DNA of 64,000 bases from Microbacterium sp. SORGH_AS_1204 (GTDB taxonomy: Bacteria > Actinomycetota > Actinomycetes > Actinomycetales > Microbacteriaceae), in NCBI RefSeq assembly GCF_030818935.1, contig NZ_JAUTBD010000001.1:3642565-3706564 (forward strand). The letters run 5' to 3'. A program made the position numbers and the translations under genes. The stretch's first letter is position 1, and every line of letters begins with the position of its first letter. The notes under the pieces were generated by a model. That model made no database searches. It had not been told where the DNA came from and saw nothing but the letters and a program-made list of their open reading frames with translations. Below are positions 27,898-36,233 of the stretch, piece after piece.

Positions 27898-28530
27898 GTG
27901 ACCACTTCCTCCTCCGCGCGCGCCTTCGACGTCCGCCACCTGCAGCTCGCCCGCGCCGCTTTCGCGGCGCTCGCGGCCGTCATGGTCACCTTCTCGTCCG
28001 ACCACTCCGCACCCCTGGGGCTCGGCGTGTTCAGCGGATTCGCACTCGCGACCGGACTCGCGTTCGCGATTGCCGCGTGGCTGGTGTTCCCGCGCGACGA
28101 GCGCATGGTCCCCGTGCTCCTGGCATCCGTCTCGATCATCGCGGGGCTCGTCTCCAGCGTCGGCGCCTGGCGCACGACCGGCGTCTTCTTCGCCGTGGTG
28201 ATCGCCTGGGCGCTCGTGTCGGGACTCATCGAGCTGCTCGGCGCACTGCGCGACCGCAAGGCCGGCCGCACCGCCGGCGTGCGCGACGGCGTGCTCATCG
28301 GCATCCTGGGTCTCGTGCTGGCGGCCGTGCTGCTGCTCACCCCCATGCAGTACGCGCTCGATTACGACATCACCGGTGCGGGTTCGTTCACGTTGACCGG
28401 CATCACCATCGCCGTGGGACTCTTCGGCGGGTACGCGGCGGTCGTCGCCGTGTTCCTCGCGATCGCGGGCTTCTCGCCGCGTCGCCCCGAGCCCGTTCCG
28501 GCCGTATCCCCCGAGGAGGCCGCGTCATGA
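27898..28530 (+). CDS. HdeD/DUF308-like integral membrane protein
   Basis: The 210-aa protein starts at GTG 27898 and has about seven hydrophobic segments, e.g. LATGLAFAIAAWLVFP and FFAVVIAWALVSGLIELLGA, the latter resembling HdeD/DUF308 repeats with their W...G..E pattern. It continues GVLIGILGLVLAAVLLLTPM and ends in a short Pro-rich cytoplasmic tail. HdeD-like proteins are linked to acid or general envelope stress in other bacteria; the role here is not known. The stop overlaps the next ATG by four bases, so the two membrane proteins are co-translated. Confidence 0.65.
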   Translation: MTTSSSARAFDVRHLQLARAAFAALAAVMVTFSSDHSAPLGLGVFSGFALATGLAFAIAAWLVFPRDERMVPVLLASVSIIAGLVSSVGAWRTTGVFFAVVIAWALVSGLIELLGALRDRKAGRTAGVRDGVLIGILGLVLAAVLLLTPMQYALDYDITGAGSFTLTGITIAVGLFGGYAAVVAVFLAIAGFSPRRPEPVPAVSPEEAAS

Positions 28531-28901
28531 CCGACAAGCCCACCACGCGTAAAGACCTGATGAAGCCCGTACAGCTGCTCGGACTGGCCTTCGTCGCCGC
28601 CCTGTTCGCCGGTTTCGTCACCCTCATGTCGATGGGGTTCTTCCAGACGCGTCCCGCCGACCAGATCCAGAACGCCCTCGTCGTCGCGCTCGTCGCCGCC
28701 GGCGCGACCTTCATCGTCGTACTCGTGAGCGTCGCCCTCATGCTGCTCGCCGTCGACCCGTCGAAGGTCACGCAGACGGTGGATCGTCCGCTGCTGCTGC
28801 CCAAGGACACTCCGGATGCCACGGCCCCCGGTGCCGCGGACGCATCGGCCGAGCGGCCTGTCGACAAGCCCGACGAGGGCGACGCCGCGCCGAAGGCCTG
28901 A
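28527..28901 (+). CDS. Small two-span membrane protein, second gene of a pair
   Basis: The 124-aa protein begins MTDKPTTRKDLMKPVQLLG and has two hydrophobic segments (about residues 16-38, AFVAALFAGFVTLMSMGF, and 50-72, ATFIVVLVSVALMLLAV). A hydrophilic, acidic, Pro/Asp-rich tail of about 40 residues follows. Family not recognised. Translational coupling (ATGA) to the HdeD-like gene suggests the two proteins form a complex. Right after the stop, CGCCCCGCGGGGCG (about 28902-28915) is a perfect palindrome that may act as a terminator. Confidence 0.7.
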   Translation: MTDKPTTRKDLMKPVQLLGLAFVAALFAGFVTLMSMGFFQTRPADQIQNALVVALVAAGATFIVVLVSVALMLLAVDPSKVTQTVDRPLLLPKDTPDATAPGAADASAERPVDKPDEGDAAPKA

Positions 28902-29119
28902 CGCCCCGCGGGGCGCGTGCGGTGATCCGCCGCGCCTCGCGTCTTCTTCGATGCTCGTGGTGGCTCTTCGCGGTGGCTCTTCGCGGTGACGAAGGGAGGG
29001 GCAGGGACGAGCGGAGGACGCATAGAGGGCTTTCGGCCCTCCCGTCGCTCCATCTCCTCCCGACGTCACGCGTCGGTCACGGCGCCGGTGAGGCGCGCCG
29101 GCCACCGCGCCCGCGGCGG
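28902..29119. other. Intergenic region with another copy of the GTGACGA-GGAGG repeat
   Basis: The gap begins with palindrome CGCCCCGCGGGGCG. Near 28986 it carries GTGACGAAGGGAGGGGC, then GACGAGCGGAGGACGC, AGGGCTTTCGGCCCT (a small hairpin) and CTCCTCCCGACGTCACG. The order of parts matches the units at 18431 and 20805. No gene is seen. Confidence 0.5.
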
Positions 29120-30160
29120 TCAGGCGCGCCGCGGGTCGATCATCGTCATACCGGCGGGTGACGCGGTGTCCATGGTCCGCAGCAGTTCGGCGGCCTCGCC
29201 GAGGCCGACCACCCGCTCGATGAGTTCCTGCGGGCGAAGGGCGCCGCTCTCGATGAGCGCGAGCATCGCGGGGTAGTCCGCCGCGGCCATGCCGTGACTG
29301 CCCAGCAGGTCGAGCTCCCACGCGATCACGCGGGCCATCGGCATGGCGCTCATGCCGTCGGCCGTGGGGAGCAGGCCGACCTGCACGTGGCGGCCCCGGC
29401 GGCGCAGGCTCAGCACGGCGTCGCGCGCCGTCTGCGCGCTGCCCACCGCATCGACCGACACGTGGCTGCCGCCGCCGGTGATCTCGTGCACTGCGGCGGG
29501 GATGCCGGCGCCGTCGGCGATCAGCGTGTGCTCCGCGCCCAGCCGGCGCGCGGCATCGAGTGCGGCGGGGGTGCGGTCGACGGCGATCACACGGGCGCCC
29601 AGGGCTGCGGCGATCATGACGGCGCTCAGGCCCACGCCCCCGGCCCCGACGACCGTGACCCATTCGCCCGCCTGAATGCGCGCGCGGCCGGTGAGGGCGC
29701 GGTACGCGGTGGCGAAGCGGCATCCGAGAGCCGCCGCCGCCTCGAACGAGACACCGTCGGGGATGCGCACGACGTTCGTGTCGGCGGCGCGCAACACCAC
29801 GCGCTCGGCGAACGAGCCCCACTGCGTGAAGCCGGGCTGCTGCTGATCGGGGCACACCTGGGCGTTGCCGCTCCGGCACCACTCGCACGCGCCGCAGCCC
29901 ATCACGAAGGGCACGGTGACGCGGTCACCGACCTGCCAACGCTGCACGCCGGCGCCGACCTCGACGATCACGCCCGCCAGCTCGTGGCCGGGGACGTGCG
30001 GAAGGGCGACGTCGTCATGGCCGACCCAGGCGTGCCAGTCGCTCTTGCACAGCCCCGTGGCGAACACCTCGACCACCACTCCGCCGGCCGGTGCGCTCGG
30101 CGCCGCGACGTCGCGCACTTCGAGCGGCTCGGCCAGGGTGTCCATGATCATCGCGCGCAT
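29120..30160 (-). CDS. Zinc-dependent alcohol dehydrogenase (MDR family)
   Basis: The 346-aa protein has catalytic-zinc residues in TGLCKSDWHAWVGHDD (Cys) and VPGHELAGVI (His-Glu), a complete structural-zinc lobe CGACEWCRSGNAQVC at about residues 92-106, and a nucleotide fold GAGGVGLSAVMIA near residue 175. It oxidises or reduces an alcohol/aldehyde with NAD(P); the substrate is unknown. Start ATG 30160 has GGGAG ten bases upstream; an in-frame ATG at 30169 sits too close to that SD. It is a single gene, downstream of the GH43 gene but separated from it by a strong terminator. Confidence 0.9.
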   Translation of the reverse strand: MRAMIMDTLAEPLEVRDVAAPSAPAGGVVVEVFATGLCKSDWHAWVGHDDVALPHVPGHELAGVIVEVGAGVQRWQVGDRVTVPFVMGCGACEWCRSGNAQVCPDQQQPGFTQWGSFAERVVLRAADTNVVRIPDGVSFEAAAALGCRFATAYRALTGRARIQAGEWVTVVGAGGVGLSAVMIAAALGARVIAVDRTPAALDAARRLGAEHTLIADGAGIPAAVHEITGGGSHVSVDAVGSAQTARDAVLSLRRRGRHVQVGLLPTADGMSAMPMARVIAWELDLLGSHGMAAADYPAMLALIESGALRPQELIERVVGLGEAAELLRTMDTASPAGMTMIDPRRA

Positions 30161-30464
30161 GGCATCCATTCTCCCGGTCGCGGCAGGGCGTCCACGCTCT
30201 AGCGCTGCATTGCCGCGCACGAGGCTCCTGTGCCACCCGGCGCCCGACTCACACGCGACGCCCGACTCATGCGGCCCCCGTCCCACACGCGGCGCTCGGC
30301 GCGTCCGCGGCGCTCGGCGCACCCCGACGCCCGCCTCATGCGGCGCCCGGCGTTTACGCGGCGCCCGCCTCACACGCGGTGCTCGCCTCACCCACACCGC
30401 CCGCCCCATACGCGCTCGCTCTCGCGCGACGCCCGGCATTGACGCGGCCCCGCCGCGCACGGAC
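30161..30464. repeat. Degenerate short-repeat region
   Basis: Bases about 30230-30450 are a run of imperfect units of roughly 20 bases built on CGCGGCGCCCGCCTCACACG. No gene or promoter is supported here. Confidence 0.5.
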
Positions 30465-30510
30465 GACGCCCGACCCGGTACGCGTGGGGGCGCGTGCCGG
30501 GCCGGGCGTC
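30465..30510 (-). terminator. Strong hairpin terminator of the GH43 gene
   Basis: GACGCCCGACCCGGTACGCG (30465-30484) and CGCGTGCCGGGCCGGGCGTC (30491-30510) form a 20-bp stem with two imperfect positions and a 6-base loop. It begins eight bases past the stop codon of the minus-strand GH43 gene. Confidence 0.75.
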
Positions 30511-30517
30511 GGGTCGG

Positions 30518-33367
30518 TCAGCGGCAGGTGCGGGCGGTGAACGCCACCTCCTGGGATCCGCTCGCGTCTCCCGCCGAGGTGGTCACCGTGACGGTGCCCG
30601 CGTCGATCGACGTCGCGCGCGTGGACTGCGCGATCGAGGCGGTCTGGCCGGGCTGCATCGCCGTCAGCGTCCGGCGACCCCACGGTGACGACACCTCGAC
30701 GTTCACTGGCGTCGACTCTGCGTTGCGCACCGTGGTGACCAGCGTCACGCGCCCGCTGATGCACCGCGAGGTGACCGTCGCGGCGGCCTTCGGCGGCACG
30801 ACGACCTCCGGCACCACGATCTCGGGGATCTTCAGGTACGAGCCGGGAGTGGCGAAGGTCACCCGCAGCCCGGTGGCGCGTACCGCTTCGAAGCGCAGGA
30901 CCGTCTTGGCGTTGTTCACGACGGCGGGGGCGGCGCCGACCACTGTCACCGGGGTCCACGTGCCGTCGGCGGCGCGGTACTCCGCGCTCACGCCGGTGAC
31001 CTTGCCCTCGATGTTCGTGAACTCGACGCCGCCGATGCCGTGCGCGCTCCCGGTGGTGAGGGTGAACGTCGCGCTGTCTTTCAGGGCGGTGTCGCTCCAC
31101 GTCGACCACGAGGTACCGCGCCGGCCGTCGCAGGCGAGGTTCGGCGTCATGACCTCATAACGGGTCTGCCAGAACGACGCCGCCACGGTGGCGTCGCTCG
31201 CGCGGCAGACGTTGGGCACGCCGGCCTGGCCCCAGATCGACACCTCGGCGATCGACTGCCAGGTGTTCGTCTGCGTGGTCATGCGCAGGCGGAGGGCGCT
31301 CATCGGCGCGAGCGCGCGCGTGTCGAGGGTGACGACGGGCGCCGGCTGCGTGGCATCCTGAGCGACGGTCGCGGCCACCTGCGAGCTCACCCACGCGCCG
31401 TTCGCGTCGCGGTACTGCACCTCGATGCGCGAGGGCCAGGTGGCGGTGGCGCCGTCTTTGTAGGTGTCGACGACGACCGAGTCGATCGCGCGAGCGGTGT
31501 CCCACTCGAAAGCGAGCCAGCTGTCGCGGGGGTAGCCGCTGCTGGACCAGTCGTCCCAGCCCTTGGAGGTGCGACCGTCGATGACCGTGCGGGCGAGGTC
31601 GTTGCGGTGGGATGCCGAGACGGAGGCCTCGGGAGCGATTTGCACGACACCGGGCTCGACCACGTCAACGGTGCGGGTGAAGGTGCGGCCGGCGGTGAAG
31701 TGGGCGTCTGCGGCGAGGGTGCCCGTGAGCGTGCGGGTGCCCAGGCGGCCGGTGTCGAGCGTCGTCCAGGTGACGCCGACGTCGGTGCGCCGCCCGTCCA
31801 CCTCGACGGCGACCGTCGTGGGCAACGTGGCCGACGTGCCGCGGCGGACCGTGTCGGGCAGGCGGTCGTCTGCGACCTTCCACGTTCCGCGGCCGAAGCC
31901 CTTGTCATCCCAGTACGAGGCGTCCCAGCCGTCGGCGTAACGGGCGGGGTCCTCGGCCGCGGGGTTGTGCATCTCGAGGCGACCGTTCTCGCCCACCGTC
32001 AGCGGCAGCCAGACGTAGGTGGAGTCGGACTTGCCCTCGTTCCACCGGTCGCCCATGTAGACGAACTTGCCGGGCTCGAGCTCGAACACGTTGGTGGTCT
32101 GCGACCCGAAGGTGGTGCGGCGGGCGTCACCGACCGACAGCAGACCGTCGCCGCCGTCGGGGATCGAGTTGTACGACACCGTCTCGTTGGCGTCATCCGC
32201 TTCGATGCCGCGGATCCACGTGCCCATCAGGTTCTTCGTCGTGTAGTAGGTCTGCGGGTTGGGTGCCCATCCGGTCGCTCCCGACGTGATGACGCTGTAC
32301 GTGCCGTCGCGCTCGAAGATGGCGGGGGCCTCGAGGTGTCCGCACTCCTTGACGATCTGGAAGTCCTCGCCGCGCACCGGCGCCTCGGGCGTGCCGTCGG
32401 CGAAGACGTACGGGTAGCGGCCGTCTTCGGAGTACTGGTTCACGTCGAGCGTGTCGGAATCGGTGGTGTGCGTGACGTTCGTATACGAGTCGTCGAGTTC
32501 GGCGACGTAGAGCGTGTAGTTCTCCTCCGACGAGTACGAGATGTACGCCTTGCCGTCGTCATCCTGGAACACCGTCATGTCGCGCGCCTGACCGGGCACG
32601 GCGTACTGCGTGCACGCCTGGTAGTCCTGGCGGTTCGGCATGCGGAACGCGCCCGTCATGCGGAAGGGGCCCGCGGGGGAATCCGACACGGCGACCGCCG
32701 CCATCGATCGGGCGTACGTGCTGCCGCCGGGGGCGATGCGCCCGTCGGCGTGCCACCACATGACCCACTGTCCGGTCTTCTCGTTGTGCAGGACCTTGGG
32801 GCGCTCGAAGATCGCGGTGTAGTCGGAGTTCTGCGTCGAGTTCAGGTGGTACGCCAGGGCGTCGATCTTCTCGGTGCGGGGCTGACCGTTGTCGTCGACG
32901 GTGTCGTAGAGGTTCTCGAAGTAGGGCGTGAGCAGCTCGTCACGGGTCGAGATGCTGCGCAGCGCATCGCCCAGGTTGGTCCAGTTCCGGGCATCCGTCG
33001 AGCGGTAGACGGCGACGCCGGGGCTGTTCCAGTAACCGTTCGTGCGGTCTTCGCCGTACCAGTAGTAGACGGTCTCGCCGTCTTCCTCCGTGGTCACGAC
33101 CTGGCCGCCGTGCGCCTGGATGTGACGCCCGTCGGTGTCGTACCACTTCGGCTGGAAGTAGGTCGCCGCACTCGCTCCGGGGTCGGCCAGGGGCTGGAAG
33201 TTCGTGTACGTCACGGGCGGGTCGACGCGCGGGACGCCGTCGTTCGGGTCGGTGGCGACCCCGTTCGCGGCAGCCGCGCTGAGGGGGGATGCCAGGGTCC
33301 CGGCGAGGACGGCCGTCGTTGCGGCCGCGAGGAGTCGGCGTGTGAAGGAGGGGCGTCGAGGCGTCAT
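30518..33367 (-). CDS. Secreted GH43 glycosidase (subfamily-24/galactanase-like) with Ig-like, discoidin and C-terminal modules
   Basis: The 949-aa protein starts at ATG 33367; an upstream in-frame Met lacks a signal-peptide role. Signal peptide RRLLAAATTAVLAGTLASPL precedes SAAAA. The catalytic domain (about 45-450) has YDTDGRHIQAHGG and YYWYGEDR, as in exo-beta-1,3-galactanase-like GH43, plus GHLEAPAIF, the probable general-acid Glu. Then come a Big_4-like Ig domain (about 490-560), a discoidin/CBM32-like region and a related second region, and an 80-residue module bounded by SRCISGRV and TARTCR. Likely an extracellular arabinogalactan-active enzyme. The promoter has a LacI-type operator, linking it to the arabinose locus. 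Confidence 0.88.
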   Translation of the reverse strand: MTPRRPSFTRRLLAAATTAVLAGTLASPLSAAAANGVATDPNDGVPRVDPPVTYTNFQPLADPGASAATYFQPKWYDTDGRHIQAHGGQVVTTEEDGETVYYWYGEDRTNGYWNSPGVAVYRSTDARNWTNLGDALRSISTRDELLTPYFENLYDTVDDNGQPRTEKIDALAYHLNSTQNSDYTAIFERPKVLHNEKTGQWVMWWHADGRIAPGGSTYARSMAAVAVSDSPAGPFRMTGAFRMPNRQDYQACTQYAVPGQARDMTVFQDDDGKAYISYSSEENYTLYVAELDDSYTNVTHTTDSDTLDVNQYSEDGRYPYVFADGTPEAPVRGEDFQIVKECGHLEAPAIFERDGTYSVITSGATGWAPNPQTYYTTKNLMGTWIRGIEADDANETVSYNSIPDGGDGLLSVGDARRTTFGSQTTNVFELEPGKFVYMGDRWNEGKSDSTYVWLPLTVGENGRLEMHNPAAEDPARYADGWDASYWDDKGFGRGTWKVADDRLPDTVRRGTSATLPTTVAVEVDGRRTDVGVTWTTLDTGRLGTRTLTGTLAADAHFTAGRTFTRTVDVVEPGVVQIAPEASVSASHRNDLARTVIDGRTSKGWDDWSSSGYPRDSWLAFEWDTARAIDSVVVDTYKDGATATWPSRIEVQYRDANGAWVSSQVAATVAQDATQPAPVVTLDTRALAPMSALRLRMTTQTNTWQSIAEVSIWGQAGVPNVCRASDATVAASFWQTRYEVMTPNLACDGRRGTSWSTWSDTALKDSATFTLTTGSAHGIGGVEFTNIEGKVTGVSAEYRAADGTWTPVTVVGAAPAVVNNAKTVLRFEAVRATGLRVTFATPGSYLKIPEIVVPEVVVPPKAAATVTSRCISGRVTLVTTVRNAESTPVNVEVSSPWGRRTLTAMQPGQTASIAQSTRATSIDAGTVTVTTSAGDASGSQEVAFTARTCR

Positions 33368-33431
33368 CGCGTCTGTTCCGATCCGCGCCGCGACGATGCG
33401 GCGCATGACGGCCGGAGCCGTGGTGGGGGTG

Positions 33432-33472
33432 TGTTGACGTCAACATTAGGAGTCGGCGATGCGCGACGTCCA
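33432..33472 (-). promoter_or_regulatory. Promoter and LacI-type operator of the GH43 gene
   Basis: On the minus strand, -35 TGGACG (33467-33472), an 18-base spacer and -10 TAATGT (33443-33448). The perfect 14-bp palindrome TGTTGACGTCAACA (33432-33445) overlaps the -10, as expected for a repressor site. A 12/14 match, TGTCTACGTCAACA, lies at 49249-49262 in the promoter of another GH43 gene. Confidence 0.75.
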
Positions 33473-33619
33473 GTGCTTTCTCCGCGCGAACGCCCCGGGC
33501 GTGGGGTGCGGGGCACCGCGGGGAGCGGTGCGGGACAGCTGCCAGGCCCCCGAGACGGGCGCGTGCTCTCGCCGCACGCGACCTCCGCGCGGCGGTGTAT
33601 GCGCCGTGCCGGTCGGGCC

Positions 33620-33705
33620 GTGCACAACGGCCGAGGTGGTGGAGGACACGCCGTGTGGGGGTGGGATGGGCCGGCATGTCGGCGGAGACTTCCGCCGTTG
33701 TGCAC
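33620..33705. repeat. 86-bp palindromic element, copy 1
   Basis: The ends are GTGCACAACGGC and its exact complement GCCGTTGTGCAC. The inside contains GACACGCCGTGT and GGCATGTCGG, so the whole can fold as one long interrupted hairpin. It is the same length as copy 2 at 33803-33888. Confidence 0.8.
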
Positions 33706-33709
33706 GTCC

Positions 33710-33772
33710 GGGCGGCGTGCGGGTGCCGCGGGGCGGCGTGCGGGTGCCGCGGGGCGGCGTGCGGCCGCCGCC
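33710..33772. repeat. Three 21-bp tandem repeats between the palindromic elements
   Basis: Units GGGCGGCGTGCGGGTGCCGC(G) start at 33710, 33731 and 33752; the third is diverged at its end. They fill much of the 97-bp spacer between the two 86-bp elements. Confidence 0.75.
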
Positions 33773-33802
33773 GGGCGGTGAGTCCGCCGCGCGAGAAGGG
33801 CC

Positions 33803-33888
33803 GTGCACAACGGCGGAGGTCGTGGAAGACACGCCGTGTCGGGATCGGTCTGGACGGCGTGTCGGTAGGAAAGTCCGCCGTTGTGCAC
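33803..33888. repeat. 86-bp palindromic element, copy 2
   Basis: The ends are the perfect 15-bp inverted repeat GTGCACAACGGCGGA (33803-33817) and TCCGCCGTTGTGCAC (33874-33888). The inner arms GACACGCCGTGTC and GACGGCGTGTC also pair. It lies in the gap upstream of the GH43 gene and downstream of purB (65 bp past the purB stop). Confidence 0.8.
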
Positions 33889-33953
33889 GCCCGGGGACCG
33901 GTCCGTCGATCTCGACGACCGCCTGCCCCGCGTGTGTCGCGGCTGGTGGCGCC

Positions 33954-35333
33954 TTACAGCGCGTCGACCACCCGCGACGCCAGCCCCGCATACGTCGCGG
34001 GCGTGAGGGCGAGCAGGCGCTCCTTCGCGGCATCCCCGATGTCGAGGCCGCGCACGAACTCCGCCAGCTCGGGGGCGCCGACCCGGCGACCGCGCGTGAG
34101 GTCTTTGAGCAGGGCGTAGGGGTCGGTGATCTGCGATCGACCCGCGGCGATCTCGGCGCGCACCACGGTCTGGATGGCCTCGGCGAGCACCTCCCAGTTC
34201 ACGTCGAGGTCGGCCAGCAGCACGTCTTCGGCGAGCGAGATCTCGGTGAGACCCCGCTGCAGGTTGTCGAGTGCGAGCAGCGAGTGGCCGAAGGCGACGC
34301 CGATGTTGCGCTGCGTCGTGGAGTCGGTGAGGTCGCGCTGCAGGCGGCTCGTCACCAGGGTGGATGCCAGGGTGCTGAACAATCCGCCGGCGATCTCGAG
34401 GTTGGCCTCGGCGTTCTCGAACCGGATCGGGTTGATCTTGTGCGGCATCGTCGACGAGCCGGTGGCCCCGGCGACGGGAATCTGGGTGAAGTACCCGAGC
34501 GAGATGTAGGTCCAGATGTCGGTGGCGAGGTTGTGCAGGATGCCGCCCGCGTGCCGCGCCCGGTCGTACAGCTCGACCTGCCAGTCGTGCGACTCGATCT
34601 GCGTCGTCACCTCGTTGAAGCCGAGGCCGAGCGACTCGATGAAGGCGCGCGTCAGCGACGGCCAGTCGACCTCGGGCTCGGCGGCGACGTGCGCCGACCA
34701 GGTGCCGGTGGCCCCCGAGAACTTCGCGAGGTACTCCCCGGCATCCAGCTGACGGATGACGCGCTCGAGGCGCCACGCGAAGACGCCGATCTCCTTGCCC
34801 ATCGTGGTGGGCGTGGCGGGCTGGCCGTGGGTGCGCGAGAGCATCGCGGCGTCGCGGTGCTGCACCGCGAGCTCGGTCAGGGCGGCGGTGACGGCGCGGA
34901 GCTTGGGCAGCCACACCCGCTCGACCGCGCGCTTGACGGTGAGGGCGTAGGCGGTGGAGTTGATGTCTTCGCTGGTGCACGCGAAGTGCGTCAGCTCGGC
35001 CAGGGCGGTGAGCCCGAGGCTGTCGAGACGGTCGCGCACGAGGTACTCGACGGCCTTCACATCGTGGCGCGTGACGGCTTCTTTCGCGGCGAGCCACGCG
35101 ATCTCGTCGGCGCCGAACTCCTCGTACAGCGCACGCAGGCGCGCACGGTCGGCATCCGACACCGGCGACGTGCCGAACAGCGAACGGTCGGTGAGGGCGA
35201 GCAGCCATTCGACCTCGACCTCGACGCGGGCGCGGTTCAGGCCCGCCTCCGACAGGTAGTCGCCGATCTCCGACACGGTGGCGAAGTACCGGCCGTCGAG
35301 CGGGCTGAGGGGCTGCGGAGGCAGAGAGGACAC
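33954..35333 (-). CDS. purB: Adenylosuccinate lyase
   Basis: The 459-aa enzyme of purine synthesis cleaves SAICAR and adenylosuccinate with release of fumarate. It starts at GTG 35333 with GGGAG upstream (MSSLPPQPLSPLDGRYFATV). The fumarase/aspartase superfamily signature GSSTMPHKINPIRFENAEAN is at about residue 280. HFACTSEDIN near residue 115 and SRTHGQPATPTTMGKE near residue 165 carry active-site residues, with the catalytic His in THGQ. The length matches the family. It lies 27 bp behind the phosphatase gene and is probably cotranscribed with it. Confidence 0.95.
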   Translation of the reverse strand: MSSLPPQPLSPLDGRYFATVSEIGDYLSEAGLNRARVEVEVEWLLALTDRSLFGTSPVSDADRARLRALYEEFGADEIAWLAAKEAVTRHDVKAVEYLVRDRLDSLGLTALAELTHFACTSEDINSTAYALTVKRAVERVWLPKLRAVTAALTELAVQHRDAAMLSRTHGQPATPTTMGKEIGVFAWRLERVIRQLDAGEYLAKFSGATGTWSAHVAAEPEVDWPSLTRAFIESLGLGFNEVTTQIESHDWQVELYDRARHAGGILHNLATDIWTYISLGYFTQIPVAGATGSSTMPHKINPIRFENAEANLEIAGGLFSTLASTLVTSRLQRDLTDSTTQRNIGVAFGHSLLALDNLQRGLTEISLAEDVLLADLDVNWEVLAEAIQTVVRAEIAAGRSQITDPYALLKDLTRGRRVGAPELAEFVRGLDIGDAAKERLLALTPATYAGLASRVVDAL

Positions 35334-35360
35334 GGGTCTCCCGGGGGTCGCGCGAAAGGG

Positions 35361-35867
35361 TCAGCCCGCGGAACGGATGGCGGGCTCGAGCTGCCGGAAC
35401 AGGGCGCGGCTGGCTCGCTCGATCATACCGAGCACCTCGTCGAACATCGGGGCCCCGGCGTAGTACGGGTCGGGCACGTCGAGGGTCTCGGCATCCGGCA
35501 GGAACGACTGCAGCAGCGCGATCTTGTCGGTGTCGTCGTCGTCACGCGCCCACCCGCGCAGGACGCGCTCGTGGCTGCGGTCGAGGGCGACGACGAGGTC
35601 GTTGCGGGTGAAATCCGCGGACTGGAACTGCCGCGCGCGGTGAGCGGCCCCGTCGTATCCGAGGCGGTCGAGCGCTGCGAGCGTGCGGTGATCGGCGCGC
35701 TCGCCGACGTGCCAATCGCCCGTGCCGGCCGAACTCGACGCGATGCGGGCGCCGAGGCCCGAGGCCTCCGCAAGATGCCGGAACACCACATCGGCCATCG
35801 GCGACCGGCAGATGTTGCCGCTGCAGACGAACACGACGCGGAAGGGCGCGTCGGCACTCGCGGTCAT
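35361..35867 (-). CDS. Low-molecular-weight protein-tyrosine phosphatase
   Basis: The 168-aa protein has the active-site P-loop VCSGNICRSPMAD (CX5R) at about residues 15-22 and the DPY acid motif as VPDPYYAGAPMFDEV near residue 140. It dephosphorylates phosphotyrosine or small aryl phosphates. The start at 35867 places the P-loop near the N terminus as usual. Upstream gene of a probable two-gene operon with purB. Confidence 0.93.
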   Translation of the reverse strand: MTASADAPFRVVFVCSGNICRSPMADVVFRHLAEASGLGARIASSSAGTGDWHVGERADHRTLAALDRLGYDGAAHRARQFQSADFTRNDLVVALDRSHERVLRGWARDDDDTDKIALLQSFLPDAETLDVPDPYYAGAPMFDEVLGMIERASRALFRQLEPAIRSAG

Positions 35868-35961
35868 CCCTCCATCATGGCGGGGACGGGCCGCGACCGC
35901 ACCCGTCGATTGGGGGCGGGGCGCACGGGGTCGGTCGGGGCGTCCGGCGCACGCGGGTCGC

Positions 35962-36210
35962 GGTCCCTTCGACAGGCTCAGGGACCTCGGTTCGCGTGTG
36001 GATGCGCGGGGCAATGGCATCCGGTTCCTGAGGAGGCTGAGCCCGTCGGGGCGTCCGGGCGCGCGCGGGGTGCGGTCCCTTCGACAAGCTCAGGGACCTC
36101 GGTTCGCGTGTGGATGCGCGAGGCAATGGCATCCGATTTCTGAGGAGGCCGGGCCCGTCGGAGCCTCCGGGCGCGCGCGGGGTGCGGTCCCTTCGACAGG
36201 CTCAGGGACC
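35962..36210. repeat. Three REP hairpins at an exact 112-bp period
   Basis: GGTCCCTTCGACARGCTCAG plus GGACC occurs at 35962-35986, 36074-36098 and 36186-36210. In each, GGTCCCT pairs with AGGGACC (7-bp perfect stem, 11-base loop). The 87 bases between copies are also conserved (TTCGCGTGTGGATGCGCG..., TGAGGAGGC...), so this is a 112-bp tandem repeat carrying a REP-like hairpin. It fills most of the 366-bp gap between the phosphatase and holin-like genes. Confidence 0.88.
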
Positions 36211-36233
36211 GGGGCTGTGGCGCGCGGGCGGCG

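Noticed and set aside
31040..33781. A 913-codon plus-strand open frame
   Set aside because: It is antisense to the secreted GH43 gene, which has a signal peptide, domain order, promoter and terminator.
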